DNA of 64,000 nt, taken from the NCBI GenBank assembly GCA_018371275.1, contig JAHALF010000001.1:62001-126000 (forward strand), in the 5' to 3' direction. Below, piece by piece: positions 1 to 8,534 of the stretch (position 1 is its first letter; each line of letters starts with the position of its first letter). The notes beneath the pieces were generated by a model that saw nothing but the letters and a program-made list of their open reading frames with translations, searched no databases and was not told where the DNA came from. The position numbers were made by a program, and so were the translations under genes. The stretch is from Clostridiales bacterium (GTDB lineage Bacteria > Bacillota > Clostridia > Lachnospirales > CAG-274).

Positions 1-1
1 G

Positions 2-679
2 TTAGAAAAAAAATCTTTTAAAGAAAACTTTAAAACAGAAATAGAAAAACTAAAAAAAATGTCTTTTAAAGATAAAATGTGGTATATAAAAGAATATTAT
101 GGCATACAAATTTTTCTTACATTACTTGTTTTAGCACTTACTAGTTCTTTAATATTTAATATGTTTTTTAAAAAAGAACCTATTTTTAATGTTGTGTTTC
201 TTAATAAACCTATGAATAATGAATCATATGAAAAAATATATAATGAGTTTCATGAATATGCTAATTTTGAAGAAACAAAAGACCATTGGGAACTAAAACC
301 TACTGTTAGTGTTATATTAAAAGACAATGAAATAGTAAATGGAATGGAATACTTAGCTAAAATTAATGCTATGATAGCAACACAAACATTAGATACATTA
401 ATTACAGAAGAATATTTTATAAACCATTTTTGTAGACAAGATATATTAATAGATTTAGAGAGTATTTTACCAACAGATTTACTAGATAAAGTTAAACAAA
501 ATTTAGTTTACAAAATGGGCATTGATGGTGTAGAAAGAGCCTATACACTAGATGTATCTAATGCTCCTATAATAAAAGACAGTGTCTATGTAGCAGGGCC
601 AGTTTATTTTTCAATACTTGCAAATAGTAAACATATTGATACATCTATAAAATTTTTAAGATATTTGTATAATATGTAA
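2..679 (+). CDS. Membrane-anchored extracytoplasmic protein, binding-protein-like (5' end outside window)
   Basis: The reading frame is open from base 2, 19 codons before the first ATG at 59, and no ribosome-binding site precedes that ATG, so the gene probably starts upstream of the window. A lysine-rich segment is followed by one transmembrane helix (about residues 17-36 counted from ATG 59) and then an outer domain of about 165 residues. The C-terminal part (VAGPVYFSILANSKHIDTSI) resembles the end of extracellular solute-binding proteins, where the subdomain closes with a helix. Several Clostridia have small membrane-tethered proteins of this build, but I cannot assign a ligand. The next gene starts 3 bases after the stop, so the two are probably co-transcribed. 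Confidence 0.6.
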   Translation, partial: LEKKSFKENFKTEIEKLKKMSFKDKMWYIKEYYGIQIFLTLLVLALTSSLIFNMFFKKEPIFNVVFLNKPMNNESYEKIYNEFHEYANFEETKDHWELKPTVSVILKDNEIVNGMEYLAKINAMIATQTLDTLITEEYFINHFCRQDILIDLESILPTDLLDKVKQNLVYKMGIDGVERAYTLDVSNAPIIKDSVYVAGPVYFSILANSKHIDTSIKFLRYLYNM

Positions 680-681
680 AT

Positions 682-1353
682 ATGATAGATTATATAATAT
701 ATAATAATGAAAAGATATACTATACTATTATTATATCTAACAGGAAAACCACCTGCATACAAATAAAAAATGGCTCTATTATTATACGAACTAATAAATT
801 TACATCAAAAAAAATTTTAGAACAATTTTTATTAAAAAACATAACTAAAATACTAAAAATTTTAGAAAATAAAAAAAATAATATTTATAAACAAGGCTCT
901 ATAATAAAAATTTTCGGAAAAGATTTTATCTTAAATATATTAGATAATCCTATATCTTTTCCTTACATATATAATAACACCTTTAATATTTATATAGACA
1001 AAGAAGAAGATAACTTAAATAAAAAGATAGAAAAAATATTAGATGACTATTACCTATATATACTTAAACCTTATGCCCTACAATCATTTGAAAGTTTTAG
1101 AAATAAAACAGGCCTATACCCTAATAAAATATCCTTTAAAAAAATGCAAACTAGATGGGGAAGCTGTTCATCTAAAAAAAATATTTCTATAAATATATTA
1201 TTAGCAAAATATGATAAAAGTGTTATAGACTATGTTATATTACACGAACTATGTCATTTAAAAGAAATGAACCACTCCTACAAATTTTGGCAACTAGTAG
1301 AAAAATATATGCCAAACTATAAACAAATTAAAAAATTATTAAATAACTATTAA
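682..1353 (+). CDS. YgjP/DUF45-type zinc metallopeptidase
   Basis: Predicted cytoplasmic metal-dependent hydrolase of the YgjP-like (DUF45, WLM/SprT-related) group, 223 aa. The C-terminal half carries the family signature: a TRWGSCS stretch, then the zinc-binding helix HELCHLKEMNH (HExxH with a third His in the same helix region) and the following FW. The N-terminal half is a beta-rich region typical of the family. There are no membrane segments or signal peptide. It starts 3 bases after the preceding stop, on an ATG with only a weak upstream purine run, which suggests translational coupling. The physiological substrate of this family is not established. Confidence 0.85.
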   Translation: MIDYIIYNNEKIYYTIIISNRKTTCIQIKNGSIIIRTNKFTSKKILEQFLLKNITKILKILENKKNNIYKQGSIIKIFGKDFILNILDNPISFPYIYNNTFNIYIDKEEDNLNKKIEKILDDYYLYILKPYALQSFESFRNKTGLYPNKISFKKMQTRWGSCSSKKNISINILLAKYDKSVIDYVILHELCHLKEMNHSYKFWQLVEKYMPNYKQIKKLLNNY

Positions 1354-1452
1354 TTTTAAGGTACACTTTACATAAATTATTCATAAAAATAAATATGGGT
1401 ATAATTGTAAATTAATATTTTATGATATTTTTAATAAAATTATTATTAATTA

Positions 1453-1481
1453 TTGCTAAATCTTACAAAATAATTTATACT
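1453..1481 (+). promoter_or_regulatory. Promoter for aspartokinase gene
   Basis: TTGCTA (1453-1458) and TATACT (1476-1481) are separated by exactly 17 bases and lie about 70 bases upstream of the aspartokinase start. No lysine-riboswitch-like structure fits in the roughly 200-base intergenic region. Confidence 0.5.
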
Positions 1482-1553
1482 ATAAAAAACTATGTTTTTT
1501 AATAAACATTTAATTTTTATTAAAATATATCCAATATGAAGGGGGTTAAATAA

Positions 1554-2756
1554 TTGTTAATTGTTAAAAAATTTGGCGGAACTTCTGTTGCCAATGCAGA
1601 AAGAGTTAGAAATGCAGCTAAAAAAATAGTAGCTGAATATGACAAAGGTAATCAAGTTGTTGTTGTACTTTCTGCTCAAGGAGATACCACAGATGAGCTT
1701 ATAGAAAAAGCTAAAGAAATAAATCCTAAATATTCTAAGCGTGAAATGGATATGCTTCTTGCTACTGGTGAACAACAGTCCGTTGCCTTGATGGCTATGG
1801 CTATACACGCTATGGATTATCCTGCTATATCATTAAACGCTAATCAATGTAATATTAGTGCTACATCTACTTATGGTAATGCAAGGATAAAAAGTATAGA
1901 TAGTAATAGAATACAAGCTGAACTTGATAAGAAAAATATTGTTATTATAACTGGCTTTCAAGGTATAAACAAATATGGCGATATAACAACTCTTGGTAGA
2001 GGTGGCTCTGACACTTCTGCTGTTGCCCTTGCTGCTACATTAAAAGCCGATTTATGCGAGATATTTACAGATGTAGATGGTGTTTATACAGGTGATCCAA
2101 GGATTATAAAAAATGCAAAAAAACTTGAAGCTATTAGTTATGATGAAATGTTAGAGCTTGCATCTTTAGGTGCTAAAGTTCTTCATAACCGTTCAGTAGA
2201 GCTAGCTAAAAAATATAATGTAAACCTAGTAGTTCGTTCTAGCTTAACAGATGAAGAAGGAACTGAGGTAAAGGAGGAAGCTTTTGTGGAAAAGATGATT
2301 GTTACTGGTGTAGCTGTTGATAAAGATGTTGCTAGAATATCTGTTATAGGCGTACCTGATGTTCCTGGTATGGCATTTAAAATATTTTCTAATTTATCTA
2401 AATTTAAAGTTAGTGTTGATATTATTCTTCAGTCTATTGGCAGAGATAGCACAAAAGATATATCTTTTACTGTATCAAGAGATGAACTAGAAACTACTCT
2501 TTTAGCTTTAGAAGATTTAAAAGGTAAAGTACCTTTTGAAAGTGTCAGCCACGATGAAACAATTGCAAAAGTATCTATCGTTGGTGCTGGTATGGATACA
2601 AATTCTGGGGTTGCCTCTGATTTATTTGAAGCATTATTTTCATCTGCCATTAATGTAAATATGATTTCTACATCAGAAATAAAAATTTCTGTTTTAGTTG
2701 ATGAAAAAGATGCAGAACGTGCCGCTAATGCAATACATGATAAATTTGTAAAATAA
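1554..2756 (+). CDS. lysC: Aspartate kinase
   Basis: Cytoplasmic aspartokinase (L-aspartate + ATP to 4-phospho-aspartate), first step of the lysine, threonine, methionine and diaminopimelate pathway. The N-terminal kinase domain begins with KKFGGTSVANAERV and contains TTLGRGGSDTSAVALA and the FTDVDGVYTGDP stretch. The C-terminal third holds two ACT domains (VIGVPDVPGMAFKIF and KVSIVGAGMDTNSGVA), giving a typical monofunctional enzyme of 400 aa. The start is a TTG placed 8 bases after a strong GAAGGGGG site; there is no in-frame ATG nearby. Feedback control through the ACT domains is expected from the family, but the effector cannot be read from sequence. It is a single-gene unit ended by a strong hairpin. 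Confidence 0.95.
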   Translation: MLIVKKFGGTSVANAERVRNAAKKIVAEYDKGNQVVVVLSAQGDTTDELIEKAKEINPKYSKREMDMLLATGEQQSVALMAMAIHAMDYPAISLNANQCNISATSTYGNARIKSIDSNRIQAELDKKNIVIITGFQGINKYGDITTLGRGGSDTSAVALAATLKADLCEIFTDVDGVYTGDPRIIKNAKKLEAISYDEMLELASLGAKVLHNRSVELAKKYNVNLVVRSSLTDEEGTEVKEEAFVEKMIVTGVAVDKDVARISVIGVPDVPGMAFKIFSNLSKFKVSVDIILQSIGRDSTKDISFTVSRDELETTLLALEDLKGKVPFESVSHDETIAKVSIVGAGMDTNSGVASDLFEALFSSAINVNMISTSEIKISVLVDEKDAERAANAIHDKFVK

Positions 2757-2763
2757 TAAAAAA

Positions 2764-2806
2764 ATATAAAAGCTCTTTATTTTATAAAGGGCTTTTATAT
2801 TTTTTT
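2764..2806. terminator. Bidirectional terminator between lysC and the aldo/keto reductase
   Basis: A 16-bp stem with one imperfect position (arms 2764-2779 and 2785-2800) is followed by a T run on the + strand and preceded by an A run, so it can serve both convergent genes. Confidence 0.85.
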
Positions 2807-2813
2807 GAAAAAA

Positions 2814-3632
2814 TTAAAAATCAAAAGTATCTGGATGAGAACCTACTCTATCATCTCTATCAAGATTATCAATTTTAGCTATATCATCATTTGTAAGCTC
2901 AAAATCAAATATACTAATATTTTGTAATTGACGTTCTCTATTAGAAGACTTTGGTATTGTAACTATACCTTTATCTATGTTCCATCTTAAAATAATTTGT
3001 GCTGGTGTTTTATTATATTTTTCGGATAAATCTAAAATTGTTTTATCCTCTAAAAGACTATTCTTTTTAGCACCTAATGGGCTCCAAGATTCAAACTGAA
3101 TATTATGCTTCTTACAAAAATCTGTAAGCTCTTTTTGCACTAAATAAGGATGAAACTCAACTTGATTTACAGCTGGTATAAGGTCAGAAGCTTTAAAAAT
3201 ATCCTCTAAATGATGTATTAAAAAGTTACTTACCCCTACAGATTTCGCTAAGCCTTCTTTATAAATTTTCTCCATTTCTAACCAAGAAGAAACATACTTT
3301 TCTTTAACTGGCCAATGAATAAGATACAAATCTACATAATCTAAACCTAATTTTTTTAAGCTTGTTTCTATTGCATTTCTTTGGTTATCATTTCTCATAT
3401 CATCATTCCAAAGTTTTGTAGTAATAAACAATTTTTCTCTAGGAATTTTACTATCTTTTATAGCTTGCCCTACTGCTTGTTCATTTTTATAAATCATAGC
3501 TGTATCTATATGACTATATCCTATTTCTAAAGCAGACTTAACAGCATTATAAGCCTCTTCTTCACTACATTTAAAAACACCCAATCCAAGCATAGGCATT
3601 GATTTTCCATTATTTAATATGGCATTTTTCAT
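2814..3632 (-). CDS. Aldo/keto reductase
   Basis: NAD(P)H-dependent reductase of the aldo/keto reductase family (AKR5-like, related to 2,5-diketo-D-gluconate reductases), 272 aa, cytoplasmic TIM barrel. The catalytic tetrad is intact: D43, Y48, K73 (TTKLW) and H106 (LIHWP), and the C-terminal IPKSSNRER cofactor motif is present. An earlier in-frame ATG exists, but the sequence AAGGAGG falls between it and the ATG at 3632, so the inner ATG is the real start. It is a stand-alone gene divergent from plsC. The physiological substrate is unknown. Confidence 0.9.
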   Translation of the reverse strand: MKNAILNNGKSMPMLGLGVFKCSEEEAYNAVKSALEIGYSHIDTAMIYKNEQAVGQAIKDSKIPREKLFITTKLWNDDMRNDNQRNAIETSLKKLGLDYVDLYLIHWPVKEKYVSSWLEMEKIYKEGLAKSVGVSNFLIHHLEDIFKASDLIPAVNQVEFHPYLVQKELTDFCKKHNIQFESWSPLGAKKNSLLEDKTILDLSEKYNKTPAQIILRWNIDKGIVTIPKSSNRERQLQNISIFDFELTNDDIAKIDNLDRDDRVGSHPDTFDF

Positions 3633-3800
3633 ACAATTCCTCCTTAAATACAAATCATAATAATGTAAATATAATTTTTTGATTTTATATTTATATTATT
3701 TATCTATAATTTATATTTGTCAATATTTAATTTTTTATTATAAAATATTAGTTTACAAATATATTGTCTATAATTAAAAATTTTTATTGTAATTAATAAG

Positions 3801-3830
3801 TAGACATAAATATTTTATTTATGCTATAAT
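3801..3830 (+). promoter_or_regulatory. Promoter for plsC
   Basis: TAGACA (3801-3806), 18 bases, then an extended -10 TGC-TATAAT (TATAAT 3825-3830). It lies 35 bases before the plsC start. Confidence 0.55.
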
Positions 3831-3864
3831 ACAATATAATAATACTAAGGAGGAATATAAACCT

Positions 3865-4590
3865 ATGTTTAGGACTATAAAATGGTATTTTAAATTTATG
3901 TTTATGCTTTACATAACATACCCAAAATTAAGAAAAGCCCAAAATCTTTTTAAAAATAATGAATTAGATAAATTTTATGAATATAGTTTTTACCAAACAT
4001 CAAACTGGGCAATGAATAGGATAAAAGATAGTGGTGCTAATATAAATGTGTATGGCAAAGAAAATATACCAAAAGACAGGAATGTAGTTTTTATAAGTAA
4101 TCATCAAGGTGATTTCGATATAGCAATATTTATGGCACTAATCCCTAAAGAAAAAGGATTTGTTGCAAAAATAGAACTTAATAAAATCCCTATATTAAGA
4201 ACCTGGATGAAATATATAGGTTGCGTTTTTATAGATAGAAAAGATTTAAAACAATCTTTAAAAACAATAAATGAAGCAATAAGCTTTATAAAAAAAGGAC
4301 ATAGTATGGTTATATTCCCCGAAGGAACAAGAAGCAAAAGTGATACTATGGGAGAGTTTAAAGCTGGTAGCTTTAAACTTGCTACAAAAACAAATGTACC
4401 TATTGTTCCTGTCACAATAGATGGATCCTATAAATTAAAAGAAAAAAATAATGGCTTTATAAAACCTGACACAGTAAATGTTTATATTCATAAACCTGTA
4501 TATTTAGAAAATATGAATAATGAAGAAAAGGAAAATTTACCAAGTACAATAAGACAAATTATACAAGAAAAATTGCCTAAAAATGTTTAA
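3865..4590 (+). CDS. plsC: 1-acyl-sn-glycerol-3-phosphate acyltransferase
   Basis: Membrane-associated lysophosphatidate acyltransferase that makes phosphatidic acid in phospholipid synthesis; 241 aa, the usual family length. The acyltransferase motifs are visible: NHQGDFD (H80-x4-D85), the FIDRKD segment, and FPEGTRSKSD for glycerol-phosphate binding, followed by VPIVPVTIDGS. A hydrophobic N-terminal stretch probably sits in the membrane. The start ATG follows AAGGAGG. The CLC-type transporter gene begins 14 bases after the stop, so the two are likely one transcript, although no functional link is obvious. Confidence 0.93.
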   Translation: MFRTIKWYFKFMFMLYITYPKLRKAQNLFKNNELDKFYEYSFYQTSNWAMNRIKDSGANINVYGKENIPKDRNVVFISNHQGDFDIAIFMALIPKEKGFVAKIELNKIPILRTWMKYIGCVFIDRKDLKQSLKTINEAISFIKKGHSMVIFPEGTRSKSDTMGEFKAGSFKLATKTNVPIVPVTIDGSYKLKEKNNGFIKPDTVNVYIHKPVYLENMNNEEKENLPSTIRQIIQEKLPKNV

Positions 4591-4604
4591 AGAAAGATAA
4601 AAAT

Positions 4605-5813
4605 ATGAATATGAACTTAAATATTAAATACTATAAAAATTTACTTGTTTTAAGTATTATAAGTATACCAATAGGAGTTATTGTTGGCATATTAGATACT
4701 ATATTCGGTAAAACATTATTAAAAATAACCGATATAAGACAACAATATACATTATTGTTAATTCCCTTTTTGTCATTATCTGGTATTATAATTGTATATT
4801 GTTACAATAAATTTGGTGGTAAAAGCTCAAAAGGTATGAGCATTATTTTTGAAGTTGCACAAAATAAAGAAAAGCAAATCCCTTTAAGATTAATACCTTT
4901 TATTATTTTAAGTGCCTGGACAACCCATTTATTTGGAGGTAGTGCTGGTAGAGAAGGTGTTGCAGTACAAATAGGTGCTACTTTTTCAAACTGGGTTGGA
5001 GAAAAAATAAACATAAAAAATTCTAAAAAGATTTTTTTAATAATAGGCATATCAGCTGGTTTTTCTGGTCTGTTTCAAACACCTATTGCTGCTATATTTT
5101 TTGCTATTGAGCTATTAATAGCTGGGCATATAAATTATATAGCATTAATTCCTGCTATAATATCTTCTTTTATGGCTAGCTATACATCTCATTTATTAGG
5201 TCTTGAAAAATTTACCTTTTCCCTATCATCAAATATAAATATAAATTTTATAACTATATTAAAATTGATATGTTTAGGAATTATTTTTGGTATAATTGGT
5301 GGTAGCTTTGCTATATGTTTAAAAAATATAAAAGTATTTTTTACAAATAAAATAAAAAATCCTATAATAAGAATTTTTATTATAGGTATTATATTAAGTA
5401 TTGTATTTTTAATATTACATAAAGGCAGGTATTCTGGCTTAGGAACAAATCTTATAAATGCTAGTTTTTATAATGAACAAATATATGCTTATGATTGGAT
5501 ACTAAAATTTATACTCACTATTATTACGTTATCAATAGGTTTTCAAGGTGGTGAAGTAACCCCTCTTTTTTCAATTGGTTCAAGCTTGGGTGTTATACTA
5601 GCTAGTATATTTAACTTACCAATAGAGTTTGTAGCAAGTATCGGATATATAAGTGTTTTTGGTAGTGCTACAAATACATTTTTTGCACCTATATTTATAG
5701 GAGCAGAAGTATTTGGATATTCATATATCCCCTACTTTTTTATTGCTATGTCTTTTGCATATACTTTTAACTTTAACAAATCTATTTATTCACTACAAGA
5801 ACATAACTACTAA
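4605..5813 (+). CDS. CLC-family transporter, CLC-F (fluoride) type
   Basis: Polytopic membrane protein of the CLC chloride-channel/antiporter family, 402 aa. The second signature region reads GGSAGREGVAVQIG (residues 111-124, with the gating glutamate in GREG), and the later signature reads QGGEVTPLFSIG where classical CLCs have GGIFxP. From memory, GREG(x)AVQ plus GGEVTP is the pattern of the fluoride/proton exchanging CLC-F branch, so fluoride export is the preferred inference over chloride transport. I found no fluoride riboswitch upstream of it or of plsC. The ribosome-binding site is weak, consistent with coupling to plsC. A strong hairpin follows. Confidence 0.8.
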   Translation: MNMNLNIKYYKNLLVLSIISIPIGVIVGILDTIFGKTLLKITDIRQQYTLLLIPFLSLSGIIIVYCYNKFGGKSSKGMSIIFEVAQNKEKQIPLRLIPFIILSAWTTHLFGGSAGREGVAVQIGATFSNWVGEKINIKNSKKIFLIIGISAGFSGLFQTPIAAIFFAIELLIAGHINYIALIPAIISSFMASYTSHLLGLEKFTFSLSSNININFITILKLICLGIIFGIIGGSFAICLKNIKVFFTNKIKNPIIRIFIIGIILSIVFLILHKGRYSGLGTNLINASFYNEQIYAYDWILKFILTIITLSIGFQGGEVTPLFSIGSSLGVILASIFNLPIEFVASIGYISVFGSATNTFFAPIFIGAEVFGYSYIPYFFIAMSFAYTFNFNKSIYSLQEHNY

Positions 5814-5839
5814 AACTCTAAATAATATATTTTATATTA

Positions 5840-5875
5840 AAAAAGTATACTATCATAGATAGTATACTTTTTGTT
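5840..5875. terminator. Bidirectional terminator after the CLC gene
   Basis: A perfect 14-bp stem with a 3-base loop (arms 5841-5854 and 5858-5871) is flanked by A and T runs. It serves the + strand CLC gene and the convergent small membrane protein gene. Confidence 0.9.
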
Positions 5876-6121
5876 TTACTCTTCATCATCTTCATAGTCT
5901 AAAGCATGGTAATCTTCGTAGAAATCATCTTCATCATAATAAAAATCATCATCTTGAGATAATAGTTCTATTTTATGTTTAACTTTTACAATTAAAAATA
6001 CAACACTTACTAAAGCTATTACAAAACCCAATATAATAAATAATGCAGTTCTATTGCTTATTTTTTTAGAAAACTTTTCTAGCTCTTTCTTTAACTCTTG
6101 GATTGAATGTTCTGTTCTCAT
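5876..6121 (-). CDS. Small single-span membrane protein with acidic C-terminal tail
   Basis: 81-aa protein of unknown function. It has an N-terminal amphipathic, lysine/glutamate-rich helix (SIQELKKELEKFSKK), one transmembrane helix (about residues 26-46) and a C-terminal tail of about 25 residues made almost only of Asp, Glu and Tyr. The start at 6121 is chosen because AAGGAGG lies just upstream; the longer frame from 6196 would run through the end of the NUDIX gene. Its start sits 1 base after the NUDIX stop, so the two genes are coupled. The tail could bind cations or a basic partner, but nothing in the sequence proves this. Confidence 0.75.
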   Translation of the reverse strand: MRTEHSIQELKKELEKFSKKISNRTALFIILGFVIALVSVVFLIVKVKHKIELLSQDDDFYYDEDDFYEDYHALDYEDDEE

Positions 6122-6122
6122 A

Positions 6123-6584
6123 CTAAATCCTCCTTGTATGATTTTTATTTTTTGTAAAAAATCTTCTTCTATGCTCCATATATTCAGCATAAGCACGTTT
6201 CATTATTTGTTTTTCATCATTAAATTTCAATAAATAATATGCTTCGTGCTCTTTATAGTATCCAGCATCTACAAAAAATTCTTCTGCTTGTGGCTTACAA
6301 TAAAAAGAATCTGTTGTCATAAGATACCAATGTACTGTTTTATTAACAATATCTGAGCCACCCTTAAAAGTATATACAGTTTTACCAATATATTTTATTA
6401 TTTTGGCAGAAGCACCTGTTTCTTCTTTAACCTCTCTTAGTGCTGTTTGTTTAAAAGTTTCACCTTCTTCAACAGTACCTTTTGGCATAACCCAACCCAT
6501 ATATCGCCCATTTTGATTTTTATAAAGCAATAAGACCTTTCCACGATGAATTACAACACCTCCGCAACTAACAGCTTCTATCAC
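6123..6584 (-). CDS. NUDIX hydrolase
   Basis: 153-aa NUDIX-family pyrophosphohydrolase. The Nudix box runs from GTVEEGETF through REVKEETGA, matching GX5EX7REUXEEXGU with all catalytic glutamates. The start is GTG at 6584, 8 bases after GGAGG. The N-terminal strand (SCGGVVIHRGKVLLLYKN) and WVMPKG resemble the diadenosine-polyphosphate/MutT-like branch, but substrate cannot be decided from sequence. It is followed without a gap by the small acidic membrane protein gene. Confidence 0.9.
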   Translation of the reverse strand: MIEAVSCGGVVIHRGKVLLLYKNQNGRYMGWVMPKGTVEEGETFKQTALREVKEETGASAKIIKYIGKTVYTFKGGSDIVNKTVHWYLMTTDSFYCKPQAEEFFVDAGYYKEHEAYYLLKFNDEKQIMKRAYAEYMEHRRRFFTKNKNHTRRI

Positions 6585-6804
6585 AATTAATTCCTCCGAT
6601 GTTATAGCATTGGTAGCATAAGCTAATTAATTTTATACAAAATAGGTTTGTTTATATAAAATTTTACCATTATGGTTCTATGCCAATTTATATATAGCAA
6701 AAAATTAGTTAAAGAACCTTAAGCTCTTAATAAGAGTATACTCCTTTTGTAATAATTTTTCAATAAAAATTTTACATTTTTTAGAATATTTTTATAAAAA
6801 ATTT

Positions 6805-7476
6805 TTATTGGCGTTTAAAAGGAGATATACTTATATAATAATTTAATCTTTTAAGACTTATAAAAACTATATAAACAAAAAATATTATAAAAAATATATT
6901 ACTATATTTAATATTTGTAAATAATAATAAATCATAAATACCATGTATAAATATTGATATTAGCAAAGAAAATATTTTCAGTCTACGTTTAAAAAATTTT
7001 TCTTTAGACAAATAATAACCCATATAGACACCAAAAATAGCATGAGCTGGTATAGAAAATATAGCTCTAGCTATAGCTGTGTGCAACCCACCTAATACTG
7101 GATTAAAAACATACAAAATATTTTCTATAGTGGCAAAACCAAGTGATATATAAACTGAATACAAAATACCATCAAAAGGTTCATTATAATTATTATTTTT
7201 ATATATTAAAAATATTAATATAATATACTTATATGTTTCTTCTACAAAAGATGCTACTGCAAAAGATATAAAAAAAGGATAATATATAGAATCTTGATGA
7301 GGTGCAAAATTAGTAATATACTTTTCTGTAAAAGTTATAGGTACAGAAATAATTATACCATAAATTGTTCCTGTTAAAGCCAACTTAATTGGTTCTTTTT
7401 CATATTTATCTTTAATATATACAGTTAATAATATTATAAAAATAGGAGCAAGGCATATATATACTAATTTTCCCAT
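6805..7476 (-). CDS. PrsW-family intramembrane protease
   Basis: 223-aa polytopic membrane protein of the PrsW (peptidase M82) family. The family's membrane-embedded motifs are present: EETYK (EExxK), FATIENILY, HAIFGVYMGY and a final HGIYD. In Bacillus PrsW cleaves the anti-sigma factor RsiW, so it belongs to the glutamic/metallo intramembrane proteases; here an anti-sigma/sigma pair lies about 54 kb away, but that is an RsiV type and not a known PrsW target. The ATG follows AAGGAG at good spacing. It is probably monocistronic. Confidence 0.88.
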   Translation of the reverse strand: MGKLVYICLAPIFIILLTVYIKDKYEKEPIKLALTGTIYGIIISVPITFTEKYITNFAPHQDSIYYPFFISFAVASFVEETYKYIILIFLIYKNNNYNEPFDGILYSVYISLGFATIENILYVFNPVLGGLHTAIARAIFSIPAHAIFGVYMGYYLSKEKFFKRRLKIFSLLISIFIHGIYDLLLFTNIKYSNIFFIIFFVYIVFISLKRLNYYISISPFKRQ

Positions 7477-7532
7477 TTTTTCTCCTTAAAAATAAATTTA
7501 TTTAACTATATAATTATATTTTTAAACATATT

Positions 7533-8534
7533 TTATACCTTATTTTTTAATTTTTTTATTATCCTTATATCATTACCAAAAAATTTTATCATATCATATT
7601 CCCCATATAATCTTGATACGATCCTTCCAGAATAATTTTGTGCAATCTCATCTGGTGATAAATTTGTAGATATTATTGTAGATTTTTTATCTAAAATACG
7701 ACTATTTATAATATCAAAAAACTCCGTTGTTGATAAAGAAGTCATAAATTCTGTCCCTAAATCATCTATTATTAATAAATCTGACTCTTTTATAAGATTT
7801 AAAATCTCTTTATTTATTTCTTCATCATTTTTATTAAATTTTTGTTTTTCAAAAATATTAAAAAGATTAAAAGCTGTAATATATAAAACTATCTTGCCTC
7901 TATCCAAAAGATCTTTAGCTATACACCTACATAAAAAAGTTTTACCAAGTCCTGTGTTACCATAAAAAACCATATTTTTAAACTTTTCATCAAACTCTTC
8001 TATAAATAAACTACATTTTCTCATTATAAGTTTCATATTTTCATAAGGGGACATATCATTTTCTTTATCTATTTGTTTAGAGTAATAATCTAATGTAAAA
8101 TTAGAAAAATTTTCTGTTTTTATTATCTCAGATATATTTGACATATCATAGGCCTTATTTATAAGCTTTTGTTTAAAACATTCACATTTTTTATTATTTA
8201 TAAACCCTGTATCTTTACATTTATTGCAATTATAAACATCATCAAAATAATTTTTAGAAAATCCATTTTCTATCATAAGAATTTCTTTTTCTTTTTTTAA
8301 ATTTTCTGTCAAGTTTTTTATATCTTCTATATATTTTTGTTTTTCATCTTTACTTGCACATATTATAGCTTTAGCTATTTTTATAGATGTCATATTAAGC
8401 TCATCATCTATTTCTTTTATTTTAGGGCATTTTTTATAACATATTTCTTTTTTTAAATTCATCTTTTTTTTAGCATTATCTGCCAAATGTTCATATTCTG
8501 TGAGTATTTCTTTATATATATTTTGACTAATCAT
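7533..8534 (-). CDS. DnaC/DnaI-like helicase-loader ATPase
   Basis: 333-aa AAA+ ATPase of the DnaC/DnaI family that loads the replicative helicase. It has an N-terminal helical region, a cysteine cluster (C103, C106, C117, C119) typical of the DnaI/DnaC zinc domain, Walker A GNTGLGKT (192-199), Walker B LLIIDDLGTE and a sensor-like IISTNLSPDE. Its start overlaps the end of the upstream DnaD-domain gene by 8 bases, so the two are translationally coupled. This DnaD plus DnaC-like pair is common in Clostridia. It could equally be annotated as a generic ATP-binding protein, but the zinc domain favours the loader. Confidence 0.9.
   Translation of the reverse strand: MISQNIYKEILTEYEHLADNAKKKMNLKKEICYKKCPKIKEIDDELNMTSIKIAKAIICASKDEKQKYIEDIKNLTENLKKEKEILMIENGFSKNYFDDVYNCNKCKDTGFINNKKCECFKQKLINKAYDMSNISEIIKTENFSNFTLDYYSKQIDKENDMSPYENMKLIMRKCSLFIEEFDEKFKNMVFYGNTGLGKTFLCRCIAKDLLDRGKIVLYITAFNLFNIFEKQKFNKNDEEINKEILNLIKESDLLIIDDLGTEFMTSLSTTEFFDIINSRILDKKSTIISTNLSPDEIAQNYSGRIVSRLYGEYDMIKFFGNDIRIIKKLKNKV

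Noticed and set aside
1354..1553. Lysine riboswitch upstream of aspartokinase
   Set aside because: The region is too short and none of the conserved lysine-riboswitch blocks are present.
3654..3864. Fluoride riboswitch upstream of plsC and the CLC gene
   Set aside because: The conserved GGCGATGG and matching downstream block could not be found.
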